A DNA stretch of 9,684 bases from Bordetella parapertussis (GCA_943324725.2 CALPMR020000094.1:1-9684), one strand, 5' to 3'; shown: positions 1 through 7,071, numbered from the stretch's first letter. Program-made: numbers and translations. The notes: generated by a model not told the origin, from the sequence alone.

Positions 1-286
1 CTACCAGCAACCCAGTTGCGGCAGTGTGTTCCGCAACCCCGAGCCGCGCAAGGCCGGCCAGTTGATCGAAGCCCTCGGACTCAAGGGGCTGAGCGTCGGT
101 GGCGCCCAGGTATCAACGCTGCACGCCAACTTCATCGTCAACACCGGCAACGCCCGGGCTCGGGACATCGACACCCTGATCCGGCTGGTGCAGGAGCGGG
201 TCCGCGACGAACACGGCCTCGAGCTGCACACCGAAGTCAAGCGGCTCGGATTTGAAGGGGTCGATACGCAGCGGCCGGGGCCCTAG
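1..286 (+). CDS. murB: UDP-N-acetylenolpyruvoylglucosamine reductase, C-terminal part (5' end outside window)
   Basis: MurB reduces UDP-GlcNAc-enolpyruvate to UDP-MurNAc with NADPH and FAD, in the cytoplasm, as the second committed step of peptidoglycan precursor synthesis. Only the last 94 residues are present, read from base 2. They carry the GSVFRNP signature, whose Ser is the expected proton donor for the enol intermediate. They also carry [15 protein letters not shown], typical of the substrate-binding C-terminal domain, and a terminal HTEVKRLG whose Glu matches the second catalytic acid of the family. The shape HANF-N...EVK is that of the short (type II) MurB enzymes, which is inference from partial sequence. 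The stop TAG is at 284-286. ybaB follows 27 bases later on the same strand, so the two are probably co-transcribed. murC is expected upstream, outside the window. The identity is secure despite truncation by the window edge. Confidence 0.93.
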   Translation, partial: YQQPSCGSVFRNPEPRKAGQLIEALGLKGLSVGGAQVSTLHANFIVNTGNARARDIDTLIRLVQERVRDEHGLELHTEVKRLGFEGVDTQRPGP

Positions 287-313
287 CCTGCGCCAGCACT
301 CCACGACAGCGGC

Positions 314-655
314 ATGGCTGGCTTCGGTCTCCCCAACTTCGGTCAGCTGACTGAAGCCTTCCGCAAGGCCCAGCAGATCCAGCAGGACGCCCAGAAGCTC
401 CAGGAGCAGCTCGATGCCATGGAGCTGCAGGGCAAAAGCAGCAACGGCCTGGTCAGCATCTGGCTCTCCGGCAATCAGCAGCCGCTGCGGGTGGAGGTGG
501 CCCCCGAACTGCTGAATGGCGACAGCGAAGCCGCCGAAACCGCCATCCTCGAGGCCCTGCGCAGCGCCTACGAGCTCTCCACCGGCACCATGCGGGAGCG
601 GATGGAAGAACTCACCGGCGGCCTCGATCTCAACCTGCCCGGCCTGGGGGGCTGA
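314..655 (+). CDS. ybaB: YbaB/EbfC family nucleoid-associated DNA-binding protein
   Basis: A 113-residue protein of the YbaB/EbfC family, which are small dimeric DNA-binding proteins of the bacterial nucleoid. The N-terminal 40 residues are rich in Gln, Lys and Leu ([19 protein letters not shown]) and should form the long helix of the dimer. The following [23 protein letters not shown] matches the family beta-strand region, and [25 protein letters not shown] forms the C-terminal helix. A Gly/Leu-rich tail (LPGLGG) ends the protein, as is usual in the family. Length is normal (100-115 residues). The ATG at 314 has no clear Shine-Dalgarno sequence, but it gives the expected full-length N-terminus. 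It follows murB by 27 bases and converges on rsgA across a 166-base gap. In many other bacteria ybaB sits beside dnaX and recR; here it sits beside murB, as I recall for picocyanobacteria. The role in cyanobacterial DNA organisation is inferred from the family. Confidence 0.9.
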   Translation: MAGFGLPNFGQLTEAFRKAQQIQQDAQKLQEQLDAMELQGKSSNGLVSIWLSGNQQPLRVEVAPELLNGDSEAAETAILEALRSAYELSTGTMRERMEELTGGLDLNLPGLGG

Positions 656-675
656 GCGTCAGGGCAGCGTCTGAT

Positions 676-740
676 TCGCCGTCCTGGTACGGCTGCAGAG
701 CAAGCGATGGGGCTTGATCCGGAGCTTGCCTGGACGGCGA
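676..740. repeat. Imperfect 12-base inverted repeat with nested hairpin, in convergent intergenic gap
   Basis: TCGCCGTCCTGG at 676-687 is mirrored by CCTGGACGGCGA at 729-740, with one mismatch; nine consecutive bases (676-684 against 732-740) pair perfectly. The 41-base loop itself contains CAAGC (701-705) and GCTTG (712-716), which would form a small inner hairpin. The element lies just after the ybaB stop and would fold in RNA from either strand. There is no T-run after it, so it is not a classical intrinsic terminator, but it may stop or stabilise the ybaB or rsgA transcript ends. Function is inference. Confidence 0.5.
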
Positions 741-750
741 CATCCCAGAT

Positions 751-768
751 TGGCGAAGGCTTTCGCCA
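751..768. terminator. Perfect 7-base hairpin with tetraloop between converging ybaB and rsgA
   Basis: TGGCGAA (751-757) and TTCGCCA (762-768) pair perfectly around a GGCT loop. A further GC-only pair, GGGCC (776-780) with GGCCC (792-796), follows. The position between two convergent stop codons suits a bidirectional transcription end. No U-tract follows on either strand, so the terminator role is a guess from position and structure. Confidence 0.35.
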
Positions 769-821
769 GGAAGCCGGGCCAGCCCGCCTCCGGCCCTGAA
801 TCAACCCGACCTCAGCTCACC

Positions 822-1964
822 TCAACCATCCCCGTCTCTGGGCTGCACCTGGCTGGACGGGCCGACTGGGCCGGAGAGCTGGTCTGAACAGGGCTCCTGA
901 TCCTGGCGGGCCTCATCGAGATCCTCCTGGCGGCTGCTGCGGCGGGAGCGCCGGCGCAACGAGGGATCCAGCAGCGGCTCGAGCCGATCGCCCCGCTGCC
1001 TGAGACCGGCCTCCTTGCCGCGGCTGGATCGAGCCAGCCACTGGGCCTCGACCTCGGCCAGACATTGGCGATAGAGCCCGTGGCGATCCCACGCGACCCC
1101 CACCCGGCAGCCGGCTTCGCCCAGGTGACGGCAGTTGCTGTAGCGACAGCCCCCCTGCTCCAGCTGGGATCTGAGCTCCGGAAACAGCCCGGCCAACTGG
1201 GCCGGATCCTGAGGCAGATCGGGCCGATTGAAGCCCGGTGAATCGGCCACCAGGGAGGGTTCGGCTCCGGCCTCAAGCGGCGCCAGAGCAAACAGCTCCA
1301 CATGGCGGGTGGTGTGGCGCCCGCGCCGCAACCGGCCGGACACCGAGCCCACCCGCAGGCCCAGACCCGGTGCCAGGGCATTGAGCAGGCTGCTCTTGCC
1401 CACCCCGGAAGGACCGCACAGGACCGAGATGCCCGGCAGGCCCAGGGTCTGCTGCAGCGCGATCAGATCAGCACCGCCGGCCTGGCTGGAGATCGCCAGG
1501 GCCCGATAGCCCCAGGCCGCCACCCGCTCGCACCAGTGCCGCACCTCGGCCTCGGCCACCAGATCGGTCTTGCTGAACACCAGCTGCACCGCACAGCCGG
1601 TGCGCTCGGCGGTGAGCAGGAAACGGGTGAGCTGAAGCGGGTCAATAGCGGGCTCAGCCAGGGCCACCACCACCACCACCCGGGCGACATTGGCGACCGC
1701 GGGCCGCTCCAGCAGACGCTGCCTGGGCTCCAGTGCCGCCACGGCGCCACAGCGAGCCACCCAGTCGATGCCATCGACCCGCACCCGATCGCCGACGCAG
1801 ATGCGCTGGCCGCTCTTGCCCAACCGGGTACGGCGCGTGCAGAGCAGCTGGCTGCTGCCGTCAGGGCCCGGTTGATCGAGGACCACCCGGCAGAAATTGG
1901 CCTCCAGGGCCATCACCTGACCGGGTCGCTGGCTGGCCGCCAGGGCGGCCGCGGCCGCAACCAT
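822..1964 (-). CDS. rsgA: Small ribosomal subunit biogenesis GTPase RsgA (YjeQ/EngC)
   Basis: RsgA is a circularly permuted GTPase that binds the immature 30S subunit and acts in its late maturation and quality control. The order of G motifs shows the permutation: G4 SKTD at 131-134 comes first, then G1 GPSGVGKS at 184-191 (Lys190), then G3 DSPG at 241-244. An OB-fold region (about 20-75, with CTRRTRLGKSGQRICVGDRV) precedes the G domain. A zinc knuckle follows with Cys273, Cys278, His280 and Cys286 in the family spacing. The last 60 or so residues are rich in Arg, Ser, Asp and Gln and look disordered. The chosen ATG at 1964 gives 380 residues. A TTG at 1970 in the same frame overlaps the stop of the upstream tusA-like gene (TTGA) and would add two residues; an internal ATG before ALEANFCRVVLD is also possible. 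It is the last gene of the grpE-led run. Confidence 0.95.
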   Translation of the reverse strand: MVAAAAALAASQRPGQVMALEANFCRVVLDQPGPDGSSQLLCTRRTRLGKSGQRICVGDRVRVDGIDWVARCGAVAALEPRQRLLERPAVANVARVVVVVALAEPAIDPLQLTRFLLTAERTGCAVQLVFSKTDLVAEAEVRHWCERVAAWGYRALAISSQAGGADLIALQQTLGLPGISVLCGPSGVGKSSLLNALAPGLGLRVGSVSGRLRRGRHTTRHVELFALAPLEAGAEPSLVADSPGFNRPDLPQDPAQLAGLFPELRSQLEQGGCRYSNCRHLGEAGCRVGVAWDRHGLYRQCLAEVEAQWLARSSRGKEAGLRQRGDRLEPLLDPSLRRRSRRSSRQEDLDEARQDQEPCSDQLSGPVGPSSQVQPRDGDG

Positions 1965-1966
1965 GC

Positions 1967-2233
1967 TCAAGCGGACAACCCGCCATCGAGACCCAAGCCG
2001 CCATCGCGACAGACCTGCAGCTGCACGCCGTGCGGCTCCAGGGGCAGCACCCGCACGGCATGACCCTCCTGGCGCAGCCCCTCCACCACCCTCTGTTCGG
2101 GTTCACCCCGATCCAGCAGGATCTCCAACCCAGCGCCCGGCGCGAGCTTTTCCAGCGCCAGGCGACTGCGGATGAAGTTGAGCGGGCAGGGGGTACCGCG
2201 CAGATCGAGGCGCTGCGAAGAGGGCTCGCTCAT
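1967..2233 (-). CDS. TusA/SirA-like sulfur carrier family protein with a CPLN motif
   Basis: An 88-residue protein of the TusA (SirA/YedF) fold. Family members carry a persulfide on the Cys of a CPxP motif and pass sulfur to thiouridine, molybdenum cofactor or other acceptors. The N-terminal [22 protein letters not shown] fits the first strand and long helix, with the candidate active Cys at residue 16. [31 protein letters not shown] fits the remaining beta-alpha-beta part. The motif here is CPLN: the second Pro of CPxP is replaced by Asn19, so a sulfur-carrier role cannot be assumed. The ATG shares bases with the dnaJ stop (ATGA, 2230-2233), and its TGA at 1967-1969 lies against the start of rsgA, so translation is probably coupled on both sides. 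The fold call is confident; the substrate and partner are unknown, and I give no symbol for that reason. Confidence 0.85.
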   Translation of the reverse strand: MSEPSSQRLDLRGTPCPLNFIRSRLALEKLAPGAGLEILLDRGEPEQRVVEGLRQEGHAVRVLPLEPHGVQLQVCRDGGLGLDGGLSA

Positions 2234-3360
2234 CCCTTGCCGAACAGGCCACCGAACAGGCCGCTCTTGTGGTGAGGTCGCTGGCCCTTGCTGCTGTGGT
2301 GGCCGGCCAGCTGCTCCAGCAACTGGCGCTCATCGCCGCTGAGGCGTGTGGGCAGCTGCACCTTGATCGTGAACTGGTGGTTGCCCCGGGCCACCGGATT
2401 GCCCAGCCGCGGCACCCCCTTGTTCTTGAGGGTGAGCATGGTGCCGGGCTGGGTGCCGGCGGGAATCTCCAGCGGCTCGGGACCGTCAACGGTCTCCACC
2501 TCGATGGTGTCGCCGAGGATGGCCTGGAGATAGCTGAGTGGAATCTCCGAGAGGATCGTGGTGCCATCACGACGCAGAGTCGGATGGGACTTGACGCTCA
2601 GAAAGACGTAGAGATCGCCCGCCGGGCCGCCGCGCGGGCCGGCATTGCCCTCCGAGGCCACCCGCAGCCGCGAGCCGGAATCAACCCCGGCGGGGATGTT
2701 GATGCGCAGGGTCTTGGAGACCTGCTGCAGGCCGGCACCATTGCAGCTGCCACAGGGATCGGCGATCACCTGGCCACTGCCCTCACAGGTGGGGCAGGGA
2801 GCCACCTGGGTGAAACTGCCGAAGGGCGTGCGGGTGGCCCGCCGCACCTGGCCGGCACCACTGCAGGTGCCGCAGGTGGTGGGACCACTGCCCTCCTTGG
2901 CCCCCGATCCCTTGCAGGTGCCGCAGGTTTCCAGATGGCGCAGCTGCACCTCTTTTTCCACCCCGAAGACCGCCTCGCGGAAGTCGATGCTGAGATCGAG
3001 GCGCAGATCGTCGCCCTGGCGCGGGCCACTGCGACGGCGCTGTTGACCACCACCGGCGGCGGCCCCGCCGAAGCCGCTGAAGAACGTCTCGAACAGATCG
3101 GCGAAACCGCCCATGTCGCCCGTGTCCGGCATGCCACCGCCGCCGCCCAGACCGGCTTCGCCGAACTGGTCGTAGCGGGCCCGGGTCTGGGGATCGCTGA
3201 GCACCTCGTAGGCGCGACCGATCTCCTTGAATTTGTCCTCGGCCCCGGCCTCTTTGTTGATGTCGGGGTGGTACTGGCGCGCCAGACGGCGATAGGCCCG
3301 TTTGAGATTATCGGCGTCGACCGTTCTGGCAACGCCCAGCAACTCGTAGTAGTCGGCCAT
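2230..3360 (-). CDS. dnaJ: Type I (class A) Hsp40 co-chaperone DnaJ
   Basis: DnaJ delivers unfolded clients to DnaK and stimulates its ATPase. All domains of a class A protein are present in 376 residues, the length of the E. coli protein. The J domain covers residues 1-67 with the HPD triad at 31-33. A Gly/Phe-rich linker follows (about 70-105). Four zinc-binding CxxCxGxG repeats lie at 146-153, 163-170, 189-196 and 203-210, all intact. The C-terminal client-binding domains contain [13 protein letters not shown] and [13 protein letters not shown], and the protein ends in a Gly/Phe/Lys tail. The ATG at 3358-3360 overlaps the grpE stop (ATGA). A purine-rich stretch (GAGGAGCAGGG) ends six bases before it, inside the grpE end, and is a good ribosome-binding site. 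dnaK is absent from this run, so its product must come from elsewhere. Cyanobacteria usually have several dnaJ genes; this one is the canonical full-length type. Confidence 0.96.
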   Translation of the reverse strand: MADYYELLGVARTVDADNLKRAYRRLARQYHPDINKEAGAEDKFKEIGRAYEVLSDPQTRARYDQFGEAGLGGGGGMPDTGDMGGFADLFETFFSGFGGAAAGGGQQRRRSGPRQGDDLRLDLSIDFREAVFGVEKEVQLRHLETCGTCKGSGAKEGSGPTTCGTCSGAGQVRRATRTPFGSFTQVAPCPTCEGSGQVIADPCGSCNGAGLQQVSKTLRINIPAGVDSGSRLRVASEGNAGPRGGPAGDLYVFLSVKSHPTLRRDGTTILSEIPLSYLQAILGDTIEVETVDGPEPLEIPAGTQPGTMLTLKNKGVPRLGNPVARGNHQFTIKVQLPTRLSGDERQLLEQLAGHHSSKGQRPHHKSGLFGGLFGKG

Positions 3361-4076
3361 CAGCCGCCCTGCTCCTCGCTGGAACCTTCAGCCGAATCGC
3401 CGGCGGGGCCGGCGGCGCCAGGGCCCATCGAAACCTTGACCAGAGCGTGGCGCAACACCCGACCGTTGAGGTGATAGCCGCGTTGCAGCTCCTCGATCAC
3501 CACATCTTCAGGGTGCTCCTGGCTGGGCTCCCGCAGCACCGCCTCGTGGAGATTGGGATCAAAGGGTTCTCCCTCCACCCGCATCGGCGAGACGCCGAGC
3601 TGCTTGAACACATCCACCAACTGGCGATAGAGACCCTGATAGCTGCCGTGCAGGGTCAGAGCCTCCTCGTGCTGGGGCTTGAGCTGCTGCCGGGCTCGCT
3701 CGAAGTTGTCGACCACCGGCAGGATCTCGCCCAGGGTGGAACAGGTGATCTGCAGGCGGAGGTCGTCCTGGTCGCGGCTCTGGCGCTTGCGGAAGTTGTC
3801 GAAGTCGGCGGCAATCCGCATGCACTGGCCCCGCAGCGACTCATTCTCGCCCTGAAGAGCGACCAGCCTGGTCTCCAGCAGCTGGAGACGGTCGCCATCG
3901 CTGAGCGAGGCACTGTTCTGACCCTCCGGGTCGGGAGCCGAGGCGTCAGCAGCAGCCGGGATGGCGCCATCTGAGTCAAAAGCCTCGACAGCCGCGGCCC
4001 CAGGCTCGGAGCCGACGTTGATGGGAGCGTCACCTTCAAAGGGGGTGTCGCTGCCCTGGGGGTTGTCGCCGCTCAT
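3360..4076 (-). CDS. grpE: Nucleotide exchange factor GrpE
   Basis: GrpE drives ADP release from DnaK as a homodimer and acts as a thermosensor in the Hsp70 cycle. From the chosen ATG it has 238 residues. Residues 1 to about 55 are acidic and low-complexity, as in other cyanobacterial GrpE proteins. A coiled-coil stretch follows ([20 protein letters not shown]), then the signatures [32 protein letters not shown] and [17 protein letters not shown], the last being the beta-wing that contacts DnaK. In that motif the usual Pro of RxLRPALVxV is His, a small deviation. After it comes an acidic Gly/Ser tail. The reading frame stays open upstream: an ATG at 4106 would add ten residues and has a purine-rich GGAGGAGGGG 13 bases before it, but MSGD fits the N-terminus I recall for related proteins. 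It is the first gene of the run and overlaps dnaJ by ATGA. I see no CIRCE operator before it. Confidence 0.94.
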   Translation of the reverse strand: MSGDNPQGSDTPFEGDAPINVGSEPGAAAVEAFDSDGAIPAAADASAPDPEGQNSASLSDGDRLQLLETRLVALQGENESLRGQCMRIAADFDNFRKRQSRDQDDLRLQITCSTLGEILPVVDNFERARQQLKPQHEEALTLHGSYQGLYRQLVDVFKQLGVSPMRVEGEPFDPNLHEAVLREPSQEHPEDVVIEELQRGYHLNGRVLRHALVKVSMGPGAAGPAGDSAEGSSEEQGG

Positions 4077-4192
4077 ACCGGTCGCACCAGTTTCGAATGG
4101 GGCCATGTTGAAGCGCCGGCCCCTCCTCCCACAAGCGGCGGAAGCCCGCACCTCACAGCCGAGCGCGGGCGGGGGATTCGTGACGAGTCTCA

Positions 4193-4216
4193 CCAGAATT
4201 GGCAATTTCTGGCCAA
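4193..4216. promoter_or_regulatory. Two overlapping inverted repeats, possible operator
   Basis: CCAGAA (4193-4198) pairs with TTCTGG (4207-4212) across eight bases, and TTGGC (4199-4203) pairs with GCCAA (4212-4216), also across eight bases. The two are mutually exclusive as RNA hairpins. They lie about 117 bases before the grpE start and 244 before pilB, and they cover the candidate -35 of the plus-strand promoter. A dimeric regulator site or an RNA switch are both possible; neither is shown. Confidence 0.35.
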
Positions 4217-4227
4217 AATCCTGGAAT
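4199..4227 (+). promoter_or_regulatory. Candidate sigma-70 type promoter for the pilBTC operon
   Basis: TTGGCA at 4199-4204 (five of six against TTGACA) and TGGAAT at 4222-4227 (four of six against TATAAT) are separated by 17 bases. This is the best -35/-10 pair I found on the plus strand before pilB. It would give a leader of roughly 225 bases, which is long, so a nearer start site not visible by eye is possible. Confidence 0.3.
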
Positions 4228-4258
4228 CCGCTGGTCCCAACCCCTCCCGCTGGACCTG

Positions 4259-4282
4259 GACACCCGGCCCAGACACCCGGCC
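4259..4282. repeat. Two tandem copies of an 11-base repeat in the pilB leader
   Basis: GACACCCGGCC occurs at 4259-4269 and again, identical, at 4272-4282, a 13-base period. It lies upstream of pilB in non-coding sequence, about 180 bases from its start. It could be a slippage product or a regulator site; only the repetition is observed. Confidence 0.55.
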
Positions 4283-4459
4283 TTGAACTCCAGCATCTGC
4301 GCCCGGAATCCAGCCCCGCGCCTGAGCTCCGCCAACCCGGGCTTTGCTCGCAGCCCCAAGAGCAGTCCTGAGCATCAGCCCTGAGGGCCTGGGGCCCAAG
4401 CCCCGAAGCTCCTTGGCCATTCCGCAACCCGATTCCAGCTCCCGACTCCGGCAGCGACC

Positions 4460-5917
4460 ATGAATCCAGACACCGCCAGCCAGGGACTCAAGGCCCAGGC
4501 AACAGCAAAGACCTCGCTGTTCGGCGATCTGGACCTGGGCCAGTCGAACACGCCCCAGTCCGAGAACGATTCCAGATCCGAAGACCTCGAGACCAGCAGC
4601 AAGGCCGCCGGGCTCTCACCGGTGATGAGCCTGGTGGATCGGATCCTGATCGAAGCCCTCACCTGCTTCGCCAGCGACATCCACGTCGAGCCCCAGGAGG
4701 ACGGCCTGCTGATCCGCTTCCGTCAGGACGGCGTGCTGCGCAATGTCGAAACCCTGCCGAAGACGCTGATCCCGGCGGTGACCTCCCGCTTCAAGATCAT
4801 GGCCGACCTGGACATCGCCGAACGGCGCATGCCCCAGGACGGCCGGATCCGCCGCAACTTCCGCGGCCGCACCATGGACTTCCGCGTCAGCACCCTGCCC
4901 AGCCGCCATGGCGAAAAGGTGGTGCTCAGGCTGCTCGACAGCGGCGCCACCCAGCTGGGGCTCGACAACCTGATCACCGATCCCATCTCCCGCGCAACCC
5001 TGCGTGAAATCGGCTCGAAACCCTTCGGCATGATCCTGGTGACGGGCCCCACCGGATCGGGGAAATCCACCACCCTCTACGCCCTGTTATCGGAGCGCAA
5101 CAGTCCGACGATCAACATCTCCACGGTGGAGGATCCGATCGAATACACCCTCAAGGGGATCACCCAGACCCAGGTGAACCGCGAGAAAGGCTTCGACTTC
5201 AGCACCGCCCTGCGGGCCTTCATGCGACAGGATCCCGATGTGCTGCTGGTGGGTGAGACCCGCGACCTGGAAACCGCCCGCACCGCCATCGAGGCTGCCC
5301 TGACCGGCCACCTGGTGCTCACCACCCTGCACTGCAACGACGCCGCCAGCGCCTTCGCGCGCCTGGATGAAATGGGGGTGGAACCCTTCCTGGTCAGCGC
5401 CTCACTGCTGGGGGTGATCTCCCAGCGGCTGCTGCGACGACTCTGCAGCCATTGCCGGGTGGCCTATCACCCCGACAACGAGGAACTGGCACGCTTCGGC
5501 CTGGTGGCCACCGATGAAAGCAGCATCAGCTTCTTCAAATCCAGCACCAGACACAACAGCACTGAACCGGAATGTCCCCATTGCCAGGGCCGTGGCTACG
5601 CCGGACGGGTGGGTGTCTATGAAATCCTGCGCATGAACGAATCGCTCTCCTCGGCCGTGGCCAAGCGATCGAACACCGAAGACCTGCGCCGCCTCGCCCT
5701 GGAGGGGGGCATGAAGACCCTGCTCGGCTACGGCCTCGATCTGGTGCGCCAAGGCCTGACCACCCTCGACGAAGTCGAACGGATGCTGCTCACCGACACA
5801 GGCCTGGAATCGGAACGGCGGGCCCGTGCCCTGACCACCCTCACCTGCAAGGGCTGCGGAGCCGGCCTGCTGGACGAATGGCTGGAATGCCCTTATTGCC
5901 TGCGCGTACGCCGCTGA
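4460..5917 (+). CDS. pilB: Type IV pilus assembly (extension) ATPase PilB, with extra C-terminal Cys4 module
   Basis: PilB is the hexameric cytoplasmic ATPase that powers pilin addition. In 485 residues it has a low-complexity N-terminus (1-52), the N2 domain with SDIHVEP, and the ATPase core. The core has Walker A GPTGSGKS at 196-203 (Lys202), Walker [10 protein letters not shown] at 258-266 (Glu266) and the His box [10 protein letters not shown] at 282-291. The zinc-binding tetracysteine typical of PilB/GspE is Cys329, Cys332, Cys372, Cys375, which separates it from PilT. The N1 (MshEN) domain of longer PilB proteins is missing. After the usual end comes a second CxxC pair set, Cys463, Cys466, Cys477 and Cys480, just before the stop. 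In Synechocystis, Hfq is reported to bind the C-terminus of PilB1, so this module may be a docking site; that link is inference. pilT follows after 71 bases. Confidence 0.95.
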   Translation: MNPDTASQGLKAQATAKTSLFGDLDLGQSNTPQSENDSRSEDLETSSKAAGLSPVMSLVDRILIEALTCFASDIHVEPQEDGLLIRFRQDGVLRNVETLPKTLIPAVTSRFKIMADLDIAERRMPQDGRIRRNFRGRTMDFRVSTLPSRHGEKVVLRLLDSGATQLGLDNLITDPISRATLREIGSKPFGMILVTGPTGSGKSTTLYALLSERNSPTINISTVEDPIEYTLKGITQTQVNREKGFDFSTALRAFMRQDPDVLLVGETRDLETARTAIEAALTGHLVLTTLHCNDAASAFARLDEMGVEPFLVSASLLGVISQRLLRRLCSHCRVAYHPDNEELARFGLVATDESSISFFKSSTRHNSTEPECPHCQGRGYAGRVGVYEILRMNESLSSAVAKRSNTEDLRRLALEGGMKTLLGYGLDLVRQGLTTLDEVERMLLTDTGLESERRARALTTLTCKGCGAGLLDEWLECPYCLRVRR

Positions 5918-5975
5918 ACAGATTGATTGCAGCTGAGCCTGGCTAAAGTGAAAGCGATGCACGATCAGAGCTGTC

Positions 5976-5981
5976 GGGGGA
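5976..5981 (+). promoter_or_regulatory. Ribosome-binding site supporting the GTG start of pilT
   Basis: GGGGGA lies seven bases before the GTG at 5989. Most other starts in this window have no clear Shine-Dalgarno sequence. The ATG at 5957 further upstream is out of frame with pilT, so this site favours the GTG. Confidence 0.45.
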
Positions 5982-5988
5982 CAATCCA

Positions 5989-7068
5989 GTGGACCTTCAG
6001 ATCGAAGACCTGATGGTCGAACTGGTCAATGGCGGAGGCAGTGACCTGCATCTCGCCTGCGGCCAGCCACCCTATGGACGCTTCAATGGCCAGCTACGGC
6101 CCATGATTCAGGACCTCAAACTCAGCGAAGATCAGTGCAACCGACTGATCTTCTCGCTTCTCAACAATTCCCAGCGCAAAATCCTGGAACAGAACTGGGA
6201 TCTGGACTGTTCCTATGGTCTCAAAGACGTCGCCCGTTTCCGGGTGAATGTCTATCGACAACGGGGCACTTATGCGGCCTGCCTGAGAGCTCTCGGCAAC
6301 TCGATTCCGCCGATCGACAAGCTGGGCATGCCGCCGATTGTTGAGGAAATCAGCCGCAAGCCCAAGGGGCTCGTGTTGGTCACTGGGCCCACGGGTTCAG
6401 GTAAAACCACCACCCTGGCGGCCCTGCTGGATCACATCAACCACAGCCGCTCCGAACATATTCTGACCATCGAAGATCCGATCGAGTTCACCTACCGCAA
6501 CGACAAGAGCCTCATCCACCAGCGCGAGGTCAGCGAGGACACCCGCAGCTTCGCCAACGCCCTCAGAGCCGCTCTGCGCGAAGACCCGGACGTGATCCTG
6601 GTGGGGGAAATGCGTGATCTGGAAACCATCCAGCTGGCGATCACCGCCGCCGAAACCGGTCACCTGGTGTTCGGCACCCTGCACACCAGTTCTGCCTCCC
6701 AGACCGTCGATCGCATGGTGGACGTTTTCCCCGGCGGCCAGCAGACCCAGATCCGCGTGCAGCTGAGTTCAAGCCTGCTGGCCGTGTTCTCCCAGACACT
6801 CTGCAAGAGCAATCACCCCAGCAGCGGTGCCTTCGGCCGTGTCATGGCGCAGGAAATCCTGATCAACACCCCGGCGATCGCCAACCTGATCCGGGAGGGC
6901 AAAACGGCCCAGATCTACTCCCAGATCCAGACCGGCGCCAACCATGGAATGCAGACCCTGGAGCGCTCCCTGGCCAACCTGATCAAGGCCGGCAAGGTCT
7001 CCCGCGGCGAAGCCATGGAAAAAACCACCAAACCAGATGAATTGACCCGCCTGCTGGACCAGGTCTGA
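5989..7068 (+). CDS. pilT: Type IV pilus retraction ATPase PilT
   Basis: PilT is the hexameric ATPase that disassembles the pilus and so drives twitching motility and DNA uptake. It has 359 residues, close to the family length. The N-terminal domain starts MDLQIEDLMVELV followed by GGSDLHLACGQPP, a PilT hallmark. The ATPase core has Walker A GPTGSGKT at 133-140 (Lys139), Walker B DPDVILVGEMRD at 199-210 (Glu207) and the His box TGHLVFGTLH at 223-232. AIANLIREGKT from residue 296 matches the AIRNLIRE motif needed for retraction in PilT proteins, with Ala in place of the first Arg. It lacks the tetracysteine of PilB, as expected. The start is GTG, chosen because it gives the family N-terminus. 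pilC begins three bases after its stop, so the two are probably co-translated; the 71-base gap after pilB could hold a weak extra promoter but shows no convincing one. Confidence 0.96.
   Translation: MDLQIEDLMVELVNGGGSDLHLACGQPPYGRFNGQLRPMIQDLKLSEDQCNRLIFSLLNNSQRKILEQNWDLDCSYGLKDVARFRVNVYRQRGTYAACLRALGNSIPPIDKLGMPPIVEEISRKPKGLVLVTGPTGSGKTTTLAALLDHINHSRSEHILTIEDPIEFTYRNDKSLIHQREVSEDTRSFANALRAALREDPDVILVGEMRDLETIQLAITAAETGHLVFGTLHTSSASQTVDRMVDVFPGGQQTQIRVQLSSSLLAVFSQTLCKSNHPSSGAFGRVMAQEILINTPAIANLIREGKTAQIYSQIQTGANHGMQTLERSLANLIKAGKVSRGEAMEKTTKPDELTRLLDQV
6874..6881. repeat. HIP1 palindrome GCGATCGC
   Basis: One copy of the eight-base palindrome that is over-represented in many cyanobacterial genomes. 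It lies inside pilT, in the AIANLIRE codons. Its function is unknown. Confidence 0.7.
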
Positions 7069-7071
7069 GCC

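Larger units (their letters stand above)
4077..4459. other. Divergent intergenic region between grpE and pilB
   Basis: This 383-base stretch separates two divergent operons and must hold both promoters. Most of it is GC-rich; the stretch near 4190-4228 is the most AT-rich part and carries the inverted repeats and the candidate promoter listed separately. A short tandem repeat is at 4259-4282, and a small GC hairpin (GGGCC 4385-4389, GGCCC 4393-4397) lies nearer pilB. Open frames run through it on both strands, including an upstream extension of grpE, but they have no recognisable protein signature. I see no CIRCE (TTAGCACTC with its inverted partner) and no tRNA. Confidence 0.7.

Noticed and set aside
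1302..2063. Plus-strand open frame antisense to rsgA, including a His-rich run
   Set aside because: The His run is only the reverse of the Val codons in RsgA (CAC repeats at 1664-1680). RsgA has complete GTPase and zinc motifs, so this is a shadow.
2269..3474. A 401-residue open frame on the plus strand, antisense to dnaJ and the end of grpE
   Set aside because: It mirrors the third-position pattern of GC-rich dnaJ, shows no recognisable motif, and dnaJ opposite has every expected domain.
4077..4427. Upstream extension of the grpE frame, adding over 100 residues
   Set aside because: The added part has no GrpE features and runs through the divergent promoter region; it stays open only because the region is GC-rich.
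4077..4459. CIRCE/HrcA operator before grpE
   Set aside because: I searched for TTAGCACTC and its inverted partner by eye and found nothing close; the inverted repeats present have a different sequence.
5918..5988. Promoter for pilT in the pilB-pilT gap (TTGATT at 5923 with TAAAGT at 5944)
   Set aside because: The spacing is only 15 bases and the -10 match is weak; co-transcription from pilB explains the layout better.
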